IMG/VR virus record: IMGVR_UViG_3300030099_008235
Location: 1-64,000 of that record
Source: a virus
Reading direction: 5' to 3' (one strand)
DNA length: 64,000 nt
The position numbers and the translations under genes are program-made. Shown in pieces: positions 9,936 through 17,511 of the stretch. Within the stretch, counting starts at the first letter, position 1, and every line of letters starts with the position of its first letter. A model generated the notes under the pieces. That model had not been told where the DNA came from, did no database searches, and saw only the letters and a program-made list of their open reading frames with translations.

Positions 9936-11597
9936 ATGGCCATACAAATTTTAGAAAACACTTTATTAAAACTTCTAGTTAGAAGGGGTTCTGATTTTGA
10001 TAGAAAACAAATTACTCTAGAAACAGGTGAATTAGGTTATTCAACTGATAATAAAAGATTATACATTGGTGACGGTGTAACCAAAGGGGGTATTATAGTT
10101 GGTAATAAGTGGGCAGGAAATGCAGCAGATTTAACTAGCTTAGCTCCTGCTGCAAGTGGTGATTTTGCCTATGATACTGATAATCGTTGTTTTAAAATTC
10201 TAACTAAAGGAACCGGTAGTGTAGCAGCAGATTGGGTAACAGTTGCAACATTTTTAAGTGCTTTTAATACATCAATTACAATAGATGCTAATAATAGAAT
10301 ATCTGTTGGAACATTATCTGCAGGTAATTTTTCTCTAAATGCTATTGGCAGTTCTTTAACTATAGATGGTTCCGAAAAAATAGCATTAAGCTCTACTATT
10401 AGTGTAGATAATATTACTCAAAGATCCACTGGATTAACTGATTACTTAACATTACCAGCTAAATTAAAAATTAATACTGTTGATTATACTTTTCCTGTTA
10501 CTAGTCCACAACCTGAAACATTTTTAGGTTATAGTACAAACGATGATGCAGGGAAGGCAAAATTAGCTTGGCAAGTTCCAAAAGTAGTATTTTCGGCTGT
10601 TGCGCCAACAACAGCTGCTTTAATTCCTGTTGGTTCTATTCAACCATTTGCTGGTCCTTTATCAGGCGCGCCATTTGGTTGGCTTAATTGTAACGGTCAA
10701 GCTGTTGATGCAGTAACATATTCAGAACTTCTTACTGCTATTGGTGGTCAATTTGGCCGTAACTTTACTAATAATACATTTAATGTTCCAAACTTAAGTT
10801 CAACGTTTATTCATGGCTTTGATTCAACATCTAGCAGCTTAGGCGCACAATTTCCTGCTCGTGGTGTAGGCTTATCAGCACAAAAAACTACACTCTCAGC
10901 AGTTGGAATGAATTTTATTATTAAAGCATTCGGTGGTGTAACTAATCCAACTTTAACAGTAGGTAAGAATTTATCTGCTACTATTACATCACCATCTAAT
11001 GTAACTGTAAATACAACTGATGCTGCATTTAACCCTCTTAGCGGTGCAATAAAAATAACTAAGCCGCAGCCTGGTATGCAGATTTTTGATACGCCTGGTA
11101 TAACGCATACATTTAAAATGCCTGGAGGAATATCTTATGTTAAGTTTTACGTAACGGGGTCTGGATCTCCGGGTAGAAATCAAAGTGGTAATGCTGGATC
11201 TACAGCAATCGGTTATCTATCTGCACCTCCAGGAACAGAATTTCCTGTTGTTGTTGCTGCAGCTCCTGTTGGTAATACTAGTGGTCAATCAAGTCAAATA
11301 TTTGAACCCACTGCAGATGGTAACGATCCGATAGTTACTGCACCTGGTGGTGCGTTTGGTTCTATAGGTGCTGCATCTCCAACAATTGCTGAAAGTGTTT
11401 ATCTACCAACAGAAACATTAAAGATTTTAGGTGGAGTTGGATTTATTGATACAGACGATGGTGGTGACGAAGAAGATGTTGGAGGAGCTGGATTTTACGG
11501 ACACTCACCTGCTTATGGTGGTGGTGGTGGATCCCATGCTCACAGACCTGCAAGTGCTCCAGTTTCTACCGGTGTTGTTGTGTTTGAATGGAACTAG
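9936..11597 (+). CDS. Tail fibre protein with collar domain and glycine-rich tip
   Basis: 553 residues, paralogue of the preceding gene. The same N-terminal module is present (LLVRRGSDFDRKQITLETGE, YIGDG). A collar domain at ~225-300 shows PVGSIQPFAG, PFGWLNCNGQAV, YSELLTAIGGQFG and FNVPNL. It adds a C-terminal ~190-residue domain with beta strands (SYVKFYVTGSGSPG) and a GGGGG motif near the end, probably a distal receptor-binding or capping domain. An ACTAAATA box overlaps the previous stop. Confidence 0.8.
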   Translation: MAIQILENTLLKLLVRRGSDFDRKQITLETGELGYSTDNKRLYIGDGVTKGGIIVGNKWAGNAADLTSLAPAASGDFAYDTDNRCFKILTKGTGSVAADWVTVATFLSAFNTSITIDANNRISVGTLSAGNFSLNAIGSSLTIDGSEKIALSSTISVDNITQRSTGLTDYLTLPAKLKINTVDYTFPVTSPQPETFLGYSTNDDAGKAKLAWQVPKVVFSAVAPTTAALIPVGSIQPFAGPLSGAPFGWLNCNGQAVDAVTYSELLTAIGGQFGRNFTNNTFNVPNLSSTFIHGFDSTSSSLGAQFPARGVGLSAQKTTLSAVGMNFIIKAFGGVTNPTLTVGKNLSATITSPSNVTVNTTDAAFNPLSGAIKITKPQPGMQIFDTPGITHTFKMPGGISYVKFYVTGSGSPGRNQSGNAGSTAIGYLSAPPGTEFPVVVAAAPVGNTSGQSSQIFEPTADGNDPIVTAPGGAFGSIGAASPTIAESVYLPTETLKILGGVGFIDTDDGGDEEDVGGAGFYGHSPAYGGGGGSHAHRPASAPVSTGVVVFEWN

Positions 11598-11629
11598 TTG
11601 CTTTATAGCATAGAGAATATAACTACAAT

Positions 11630-11797
11630 ATGGAAGAAGTTATAGTTGAGGGTCTTAATTTTGAAGATTTTGTAACTCTAAAAGAAATTTTATCTAATAA
11701 TACTAGCTTTAAATATAGTGAAAGTCAATTGCATGCTGACGCGAGTATTTTAATTGAAAAGATAGATAAAATTCTTCAAGTCTTTGATGATGAATAA
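11630..11797 (+). CDS. Small acidic protein, unknown
   Basis: 55 residues (MEEVIVEGLNFEDFVTLKEI...), acidic and predicted mostly helical. It fills the gap between a fibre gene and the next small gene. The start is an ATG after an A/T-rich leader with no Shine-Dalgarno. Its TAA stop is part of the AATAAATA box of the following gene. Function is unknown; a small chaperone or connector for the neighbouring tail proteins is possible but unsupported. Confidence 0.55.
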   Translation: MEEVIVEGLNFEDFVTLKEILSNNTSFKYSESQLHADASILIEKIDKILQVFDDE

Positions 11798-11800
11798 ATA
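11793..11800 (+). promoter_or_regulatory. Late-promoter-like box AATAAATA
   Basis: AATAAATA containing the stop of the 55-residue gene, 5 nt before the ATG at 11806. Confidence 0.5.
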
Positions 11801-11805
11801 CTTGT

Positions 11806-12018
11806 ATGAATACAAGTGTTTGCAGAGCTAATGCACTCTGTGAAGAATTTTCTGATTACGTTATCTACGATAGCGAATTTGAAAGTATTTTATTCAATGT
11901 ACCATATGAGCACTTTAAAACAGTACATTTAGAGTTATCAAAACTAGGTTTTATCTTAGTATTTAAAACTCGTATTAAGAAAACAAATTCTCTAACCTGT
12001 ACTTTTATAAAGGAATGA
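11806..12018 (+). CDS. Small protein, unknown
   Basis: 70 residues with two Cys near the N-terminus (VCRANALC) and a basic C-terminus. The start is supported by an AATAAATA box ending exactly 5 nt before the ATG, the spacing seen repeatedly in this genome. It lies between tail genes on the same strand. No family recognised. Confidence 0.55.
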   Translation: MNTSVCRANALCEEFSDYVIYDSEFESILFNVPYEHFKTVHLELSKLGFILVFKTRIKKTNSLTCTFIKE

Positions 12019-12021
12019 GTA

Positions 12022-12029
12022 ATTAAATA
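12022..12029 (+). promoter_or_regulatory. Late-promoter-like box ATTAAATA
   Basis: ATTAAATA 5 nt before the ATG at 12035. Confidence 0.4.
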
Positions 12030-12034
12030 TATAT

Positions 12035-12934
12035 ATGGCAGCATTAGCAGGATTTCCAACAGATATATCATTACCCGCGGAAGCTAGATATTATACTCTC
12101 GTGGAAATTGGTAAATCCTTTAATTCAAATTACGATATAACTTGGTCTTTTCAGTATAAATTACCAAGTACAAGTTTTGGATCAACAGCAAAATTTGATA
12201 ATTACCAATTAGGGTTTTCAACTTTTTTAACAAATTTACCCAAACCGTTATCTTGCTTACCTGGGCAATATCTTGGTGATCAAGATCCAGAATTTGTACT
12301 ATCAGCAAGTGCATTATTAACAGAAGATGCAAAAGTGTTAAAAACCCAAGACAGTTCTACAATTTTACTTGAAGGCGCTGTACTTAGTGGTATGTTAGTT
12401 AAAGTAGCATTTGACTCTACAGGTAAATATGCACTAACTGGAAGAGATTCACGACCTGGGGTTAAACCACATCAAGTATTAAGAGAGTCAATGGTAGTTC
12501 GAGATTTCTTACATAATGTACTTGCTTACAATCATCTTTCTGCTGTTTCAACTACATTTAATACTATATCTACAGATTCGTATAGAACCTTAAGATTTAG
12601 ATACGTTAACCTAGGTCAAACGTTATTTATTGATTTTCGTGAAAGTAATACTACAGCATACAGTTTACTTACAGCAATCAATTTAGGTTCTAGATATAGA
12701 ACTTTATCAAACATAGAAAATGTTTATGTTGGTTTTGCTTTTTCTACTCCTATTTCTTCAACTACGCCAGCAGCTGCAGGGGGATATTCATTAAGTGCAA
12801 AAGACTTTTTCTTAAGAAATCTACATGTTGAAGGATATGAAGGTAGTAACGTACTTACTGAAACTATACGTACCCCATCGTTAAGTACAGTACCAAATCT
12901 ACCATTTACAACTGTTACTAACATTACTGCATAA
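12035..12934 (+). CDS. Virion structural protein, unknown
   Basis: 299 residues, beta-rich, Ser/Thr/Ala-rich, no Cys-rich or enzymatic motif apart from one isolated Cys near residue 75. An ATTAAATA box ends 5 nt before the ATG. The stop overlaps the start of the next gene (TAATG). Composition and position fit a tail or fibre accessory protein of beta-sandwich type. It has no obvious resemblance to the collar proteins upstream. Confidence 0.6.
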   Translation: MAALAGFPTDISLPAEARYYTLVEIGKSFNSNYDITWSFQYKLPSTSFGSTAKFDNYQLGFSTFLTNLPKPLSCLPGQYLGDQDPEFVLSASALLTEDAKVLKTQDSSTILLEGAVLSGMLVKVAFDSTGKYALTGRDSRPGVKPHQVLRESMVVRDFLHNVLAYNHLSAVSTTFNTISTDSYRTLRFRYVNLGQTLFIDFRESNTTAYSLLTAINLGSRYRTLSNIENVYVGFAFSTPISSTTPAAAGGYSLSAKDFFLRNLHVEGYEGSNVLTETIRTPSLSTVPNLPFTTVTNITA

Positions 12935-15195
12935 TGGAAACAACACCAGGACCAGACCCTTTTGATACGACGCCAGATCCAATGGATTTGTCTTCTGGTA
13001 CTCCCGAACCAGCTGCTATAAATTTAGGTAATCCAGATGTACAAATAGAAGATATTTTTGTAACAGTAAAGTCATATCCACAAATAGGTACGGGAGGTGT
13101 ACAAGGTTCTTTTGATAATACAGCTGGTGTTGTTACTGTCGATTACATTACGTTAAGTCAACCTGTTGATGGTGATATTGAATTTTTTATTGAAGACTTT
13201 AATAGCAAGACTGAGCTTGAAGACGGTGTTACAACTCGTGGTGGTAAAAGCACTAAAATCCTTAATATTAATGCATTTAATTTACCTTTTGTTGCTGATG
13301 AAGTCGCAAAAGACGGTAGTATGGATGTTACTGTTTCGCTTCAACAAATTGTAGAAGTAAAAGGTATACCGCGACCATTTGTAAAATCACAAACAATAAA
13401 TATACCTAACCCAGCTTATAATCCTGCTGGAAGTGTCGATACAACACCACCCGCTAGTGCTGGTGTCGATACAACACCGCCGCCAACAATGGTGGCACGT
13501 GGTGATATATATTCAGATAGAAGTGGTACAGAACCTAGACGAACTACAACTCCATTACAACCATCTCAACCGGTAGTTACGGTTACTACTAGCACATCTC
13601 CAAGACCTTTGATAATTGATGATACAAGGTCAGCAGCAAGTGATGGGGTTGATACAACGCCGCCTCCTAGTGACGGGCAAGATTATACAGATACAAATTT
13701 TAGTGACATAGATATTGGAATTGATACAACTCCTCCGGCTGAGGATACAACGCCTCCTGGACCTTCGCAAGAAGAAATAAGAAAAAGAGAAGAACTAAGA
13801 AATGCTAAAATTAGTGCTATAGATGTATTAGGTAATGATATACTTCCATATTATGAAAGACAGGTATATGTTGATTTAATTAATGGAGCTACAAGTATAG
13901 AAGAGATACAAAGAGTTATACGAGACGCTGCAATAGATAGGCTTGAAGCCCAAGAACGACGTACTAATGATGCAATACGTGAAGCAGAAGCTCGAGCACG
14001 AGGATTAGCTGAAGAAGCAGAGCGAAGAAGATTAGAACAAGAAGCTGCAGAAGAAGAAAGAAGAGCGCGGCTAGAACAAAATGAAGAACGAATAAGATTA
14101 GCACAAGAAAGAAGAGATGCTCTTAGACAAGAGCAGTTACAAGCTAGAATAACACGGCTATCTCTCTTAGAAGTTAATAGACTTTTAGATGAAGCGCGTA
14201 TACGACTTGATAATGTAACCTTTCAAAATGATCCAATTGGTCAAAAAGAAAGATGGGCAAGACAAGATATTGAAACTTTAGAAAAATATATAGAAGATAA
14301 TCTTGATCCTAATAACCCTTTTCCATCAGCAGATGTATTTACTCCGCACTTTATGTATGATGAGGGTGGTAATGCTTTTTTTGCAGAAACATATGAAGAA
14401 CATGAAACATTTCGAAGATTAGGCTATACTCACGAAGCCCCAGAAGGAGTTGATACAACACCGCCAGCGCAAGATACAACTCCACCAGTACAAGATACAA
14501 CTCCACCAGTACAAGATACAACACCACCACCATGTCCATCGGGTATGGAGAGAGTTAATGGTGTATGTGTAGATAAATGTCCAGATGGTTTTATAAGAGG
14601 GTCAGATGGAGAATGTTATGATCCTACCGCTGGTGATACTGATGAAGAAGATCTTCTCGACAGTGGAGTTATTGATTTTCCAACAATTATACAAGGACCA
14701 TTAGGTTCTGGAGGAAGTCCGGATCCTAATCTAGATTATACTATATATGAAGATCCAACAACACAACCACCTCCTATAACGACACCTCCGTATACAACAC
14801 CACCGTATACGACCCCGCCTTATACGACCCCGCCTTATACTACTCCACCATATACTACACCGCCGCCGTATACTACACCTCCGCCACCATGCACAACTAT
14901 TCCACCGTTTATAGTTCCTCCCAGCGGGGGCGATCCACCAGATCCACGAGAGCCTATAATAGTCTTACCACCCGAACCGCCTGAGCCTCCAGAACCACCA
15001 GAGCCGCCAGAGCCGCCTACATTTATATACCCAGCTCCCATTTTACCGCTAGCAAGACCGTTTCTAATAGACGTTGTAACAACTACAACCACTACTACTA
15101 CTACAACGACAACTACTACTCCGGCGCCTATTGTACAAGTAACTACTACAACAATATGTCCAGAGGATCCAGATTGCAATAATTTACAGTTTTAG
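12934..15195 (+). CDS. Large Thr/Pro-repeat (mucin-like) virion protein with coiled coil
   Basis: 753 residues in distinct blocks. Residues 1-160 are a beta-rich head. From ~165 there are scattered DTTPP motifs. About 275-430 is a charged coiled coil (many Glu/Arg, e.g. ERRRLEQEAAEEERRARLEQ). Then follow an array of DTTPP units, a small Cys motif (CPSGMERVNGVCVDKCPDG), a YTTPP array, an EPP array, a run of 14 Thr and a short Cys-containing tail. Such Thr/Pro stretches are extended and, in other proteins, O-glycosylated. A glycosyltransferase gene follows 11 nt downstream. It is probably a long flexible fibre or virion surface decoration. Confidence 0.65.
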   Translation: METTPGPDPFDTTPDPMDLSSGTPEPAAINLGNPDVQIEDIFVTVKSYPQIGTGGVQGSFDNTAGVVTVDYITLSQPVDGDIEFFIEDFNSKTELEDGVTTRGGKSTKILNINAFNLPFVADEVAKDGSMDVTVSLQQIVEVKGIPRPFVKSQTINIPNPAYNPAGSVDTTPPASAGVDTTPPPTMVARGDIYSDRSGTEPRRTTTPLQPSQPVVTVTTSTSPRPLIIDDTRSAASDGVDTTPPPSDGQDYTDTNFSDIDIGIDTTPPAEDTTPPGPSQEEIRKREELRNAKISAIDVLGNDILPYYERQVYVDLINGATSIEEIQRVIRDAAIDRLEAQERRTNDAIREAEARARGLAEEAERRRLEQEAAEEERRARLEQNEERIRLAQERRDALRQEQLQARITRLSLLEVNRLLDEARIRLDNVTFQNDPIGQKERWARQDIETLEKYIEDNLDPNNPFPSADVFTPHFMYDEGGNAFFAETYEEHETFRRLGYTHEAPEGVDTTPPAQDTTPPVQDTTPPVQDTTPPPCPSGMERVNGVCVDKCPDGFIRGSDGECYDPTAGDTDEEDLLDSGVIDFPTIIQGPLGSGGSPDPNLDYTIYEDPTTQPPPITTPPYTTPPYTTPPYTTPPYTTPPYTTPPPYTTPPPPCTTIPPFIVPPSGGDPPDPREPIIVLPPEPPEPPEPPEPPEPPTFIYPAPILPLARPFLIDVVTTTTTTTTTTTTTTPAPIVQVTTTTICPEDPDCNNLQF
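14452..14531 (+). repeat. DTTPP-encoding direct repeat array
   Basis: Near-identical units of gatacaactccaccagtacaa encode DTTPPVQ repeats within the mucin-like protein. At least two adjacent 21-nt units are identical apart from edges, a substrate for slippage or recombination. Confidence 0.8.
14791..14884 (+). repeat. YTTPP-encoding direct repeat array
   Basis: Tandem 15-nt units (tatacgaccccgcct and variants) encode successive YTTPP motifs, the last ones with an extra Pro. They are codon-varied, which suggests the repeat has been kept at protein level. Confidence 0.8.
14971..15019 (+). repeat. EPP-encoding repeat
   Basis: Tandem 9-nt units (gagccgcca and variants) encode consecutive Pro-Pro-Glu motifs, part of the stalk-like C-terminus of the Thr/Pro-repeat protein. 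Confidence 0.75.
15079..15120 (+). repeat. Poly-threonine codon run
   Basis: Fourteen consecutive Thr codons written with mixed ACA/ACC/ACT/ACG, so selected at protein level rather than a simple trinucleotide expansion. Confidence 0.8.
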
Positions 15196-15206
15196 TAAGT
15201 ATTATT

Positions 15207-16034
15207 GTGGGAAAGCTAACTATTGGAACTTGTGTTTATGATGATTACGAAGGTCTATATTTTACAATTCAATCTTTAAGGCTACATCATAAAGAAATAT
15301 TAGATAGATTAGAATTTGTTATTATTAATAATAATCCTAAATCTTTACAAGGACGCGAGGTACATAAATTTGTAGAATGGATTAAAGAGCCTGTAACATA
15401 TGTTGAATTTGATGGTTTTTCCGCAACATCTTTAAGAGATAAAATATTTGGTCTAGCTAATACAGAATATGTTTTAGTAATGGATTGCCACGTACTATTA
15501 GATCCAGGTTGCTTAAAAAAGCTTTTAGACTTTTATGATAGTAAAAAAGATCATAGAAATTTACTACAAGGTCCGTTACTATATGATGATATGGTAAATG
15601 TAAGTACTCATTTTAATTTAGATAAATGGGGTAGTGATATGTGGGGAATGTGGGATACGGATAAAAGAGGTACAAATCCTGATAATAAACCTTTCGAAAT
15701 ACCAGCACAGGGATTAGGTGTCTTTACGTGTAGAAAAGATAGCTGGTTAGGATTTAATAAAAAGTTTAGAGGCTTTGGTGGCGAAGAAGGGTATATACAT
15801 GAAAAGTATAGATTAGCAGGTCGTAAAGTTGTCTGTTTACCGTTTTTAAGATGGTTACATCGTTTTGGTCGACCTGCTGGTGCACCTTACCGCCCAACAA
15901 AAGAAGATAGATTCCGTAACTATATGATTGGATTCCAAGAAATTGGAAAAGATACAAATGAAATCATAGCTAGATTTAAAAATATTGTATCAAAAGAACA
16001 TATTGAAGCAGTAAAGAAAGAACTTGATCTATAG
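15207..16034 (+). CDS. GT-A family glycosyltransferase
   Basis: 275 residues. The N-terminus has the GT2-like nucleotide-sugar fold: TIGTCVYDDYEGLYFTIQSL, VIINNNP, then YVLVMDCHVLLDPG near residue 95, where DCH replaces the usual DxD metal motif. A later GFGGEEGYIHEKYRLAG block matches the acceptor/catalytic region of GT-A enzymes. The GTG start follows 11 nt after the Thr/Pro-repeat virion gene, suggesting that protein, or a host glycan, as acceptor (inference). Its stop overlaps the convergent gene on the minus strand. Confidence 0.75.
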   Translation: MGKLTIGTCVYDDYEGLYFTIQSLRLHHKEILDRLEFVIINNNPKSLQGREVHKFVEWIKEPVTYVEFDGFSATSLRDKIFGLANTEYVLVMDCHVLLDPGCLKKLLDFYDSKKDHRNLLQGPLLYDDMVNVSTHFNLDKWGSDMWGMWDTDKRGTNPDNKPFEIPAQGLGVFTCRKDSWLGFNKKFRGFGGEEGYIHEKYRLAGRKVVCLPFLRWLHRFGRPAGAPYRPTKEDRFRNYMIGFQEIGKDTNEIIARFKNIVSKEHIEAVKKELDL

Positions 16035-16262
16035 ATTACCTAAAGTAGCTTCTACTTTAAGATCATGCTTCATAGAATGAAATCTCTCATCAATATATTT
16101 TTGAAAAGCTAGCGGCTTAATCCAATTATTACTTTCAATATCGATATCCTCTTTTCCTCCTACTACTTCTAGAGCTTCAATTAAGCATGCCCAGCGAACT
16201 AGTTCGTCAAAATCCATAGTTTTAGTCGAACCGTCTTTTAGTTTAAATTCATGTTTATTCAT
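16029..16262 (-). CDS. Small conserved-looking protein, unknown
   Basis: 77 residues, mixed charge and helical, starting MNKHEFKLKDGSTKTMDFDE. The stop overlaps the end of the convergent glycosyltransferase gene in the palindrome CTATAG. Upstream DNA is A/T only with no Shine-Dalgarno. Function unknown. Confidence 0.55.
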   Translation of the reverse strand: MNKHEFKLKDGSTKTMDFDELVRWACLIEALEVVGGKEDIDIESNNWIKPLAFQKYIDERFHSMKHDLKVEATLGNL

Positions 16263-16274
16263 AATATAATTATA

Positions 16275-16721
16275 TTATAGTTCCGTTCCTGGCTTGTAAT
16301 CAGATGTTATCTCTATATCTTTTACCTCTTTGGTAAGTTCGGAAAATGCTTTATTAACATCAACTGTTTCTGTAAGAAGAGTTGGTACTAAATTAATATC
16401 TACTCTATATGTATTATTGCATTTCTCGCAAGTATACGTATTTTCCATATTAACAAAAATATTTTCTTGAAAAGTATAATTATTACAAGGACATACTATT
16501 GCAGCTTCACTAAGATCAAGCAATTGCTGTATTTCATTTTCAAATTCTCCTGTAAGTGTATCAACTTTATTAATTTTAAAAGATGAAACAATAAAAGAGA
16601 CTAAAAACTGACAAACAAAAGCAAGAACTACAGTTTCCCAAAAACCAATTATATTACGTAATCCAAAGCCCAGAGCAACAGATACAATTAAAGTAATAAC
16701 TAAAGACCTTAAGATAGTCAT
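16275..16721 (-). CDS. Membrane protein with zinc-ribbon-like cysteines
   Basis: 148 residues. Two hydrophobic helices at ~3-22 and ~27-46 are followed by a soluble domain. That domain has two Cys pairs, CPC near residue 78 and CEKC near residue 98, spaced like a rubredoxin/zinc-ribbon knuckle. Topology predicts a membrane hairpin with a cytoplasmic metal-binding domain. The start overlaps the previous gene by 4 nt (ATGA-type). Function unknown; a host membrane-directed early protein is possible. Confidence 0.6.
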   Translation of the reverse strand: MTILRSLVITLIVSVALGFGLRNIIGFWETVVLAFVCQFLVSFIVSSFKINKVDTLTGEFENEIQQLLDLSEAAIVCPCNNYTFQENIFVNMENTYTCEKCNNTYRVDINLVPTLLTETVDVNKAFSELTKEVKDIEITSDYKPGTEL

Positions 16722-17044
16722 ATAGCTATTTTAGCCAAGTCTTCGGGAATATCAAGTATAAGTTCGTTAATTTGATCAATTTTACTATTTATTGCATCAA
16801 CAGCTCCACTTGATACATTTTCACTACCTTTGGCTGTTGTTAACATATTTCTTATTTCTACTAAATTTGTAAACGTGTCACCTAAAAGCTGCGTCATTTG
16901 TTGTAAATGATAAGGTAAAATAGGAGGTGCTTTCTGATGCTTTTCATTATCCTTATACATAGAAAGTTGATCTGCTGCATTCATATGAAAATTTATAGGG
17001 TTGCGTTCTGGCCCTACGCTATAAGGAAATTCTGGTCCATCCAT
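16718..17044 (-). CDS. Hypothetical protein, helical
   Basis: 108 residues with a polar N-terminus (MDGPEFPYSVGPERNPINFH) and helical C-terminal half. The start is fixed by a CATAAATA box on the minus strand (17050-17057) 5 nt before the ATG, which faces the divergent gene at 17077. The end overlaps the membrane protein gene. No family recognised. Confidence 0.6.
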   Translation of the reverse strand: MDGPEFPYSVGPERNPINFHMNAADQLSMYKDNEKHQKAPPILPYHLQQMTQLLGDTFTNLVEIRNMLTTAKGSENVSSGAVDAINSKIDQINELILDIPEDLAKIAI

Positions 17045-17049
17045 GTAAT

Positions 17050-17057
17050 TATTTATG
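17050..17057 (-). promoter_or_regulatory. Late-promoter-like box CATAAATA
   Basis: Minus-strand CATAAATA, 5 nt before the ATG at 17044, back to back with a plus-strand box 7 nt away. Confidence 0.55.
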
Positions 17058-17063
17058 CTAGAG

Positions 17064-17071
17064 ACTAAATA
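17064..17071 (+). promoter_or_regulatory. Late-promoter-like box ACTAAATA
   Basis: Plus-strand ACTAAATA, 5 nt before the ATG at 17077. Together with the minus box it forms a very short divergent promoter region. Confidence 0.5.
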
Positions 17072-17076
17072 ATTTT

Positions 17077-17511
17077 ATGACCAAATTTGAAAGACGTTTT
17101 TTAAAATCCCTTTTAGAGCAATCAGAAGAAAGAGAAGCTTTTGAAGCGGAATTAGATGAAACAACAGATGCGGGTGATTTTGATGTAGATGTAGATGTTG
17201 ATGAAGTTACAGTAAAGGAAGATCCAGCTATTAAAGCTGCTGCAGCAGTAAATGAGCGTAATGAAGCTATGAAGGAAGATCTTAGAAGTTGGATTAAAGC
17301 AATGGAAGGATTTTTAGATTACTTAAATGGTGAAGAACCTACTTCTATTCAACAACAACTAGCTAATGCTGAACCTGATACTATTTTTGATAGAATGAAA
17401 GCCTCTGAGCAACGTAAAATTGCGAGAGTTGCAACTGAGTTAGCCGGTGTTACAGAGTCGTTTAAAGGCTACTTAGCGCAAACTTCTAATTCTCAATTTA
17501 AATACGTCTGA
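17077..17511 (+). CDS. Capsid-targeted-type small acidic protein, unknown
   Basis: 144 residues. The N-terminus MTKFERRFLKSLLEQSEE resembles the short capsid-targeting helix of T4 internal proteins, with a possible LLE cleavage site. An Asp/Val repeat (FDVDVDVDEV) and helical segments follow. It is a lone plus-strand gene inside the minus-strand replication block and has its own late-type box and a terminator beyond its stop. Its 3' end overlaps the primase gene by 19 nt. The internal head protein role is inference. Confidence 0.6.
   Translation: MTKFERRFLKSLLEQSEEREAFEAELDETTDAGDFDVDVDVDEVTVKEDPAIKAAAAVNERNEAMKEDLRSWIKAMEGFLDYLNGEEPTSIQQQLANAEPDTIFDRMKASEQRKIARVATELAGVTESFKGYLAQTSNSQFKYV

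Noticed and set aside
14452-14884. CRISPR-like array
   Set aside because: The repeats are in-frame protein repeats without unique spacers.
14835-15179. 114-codon minus-strand ORF of Gly, Val and Ser repeats
   Set aside because: It is the antisense of the Thr/Pro/Glu repeat region; its composition is explained by those codons and it has no start context.
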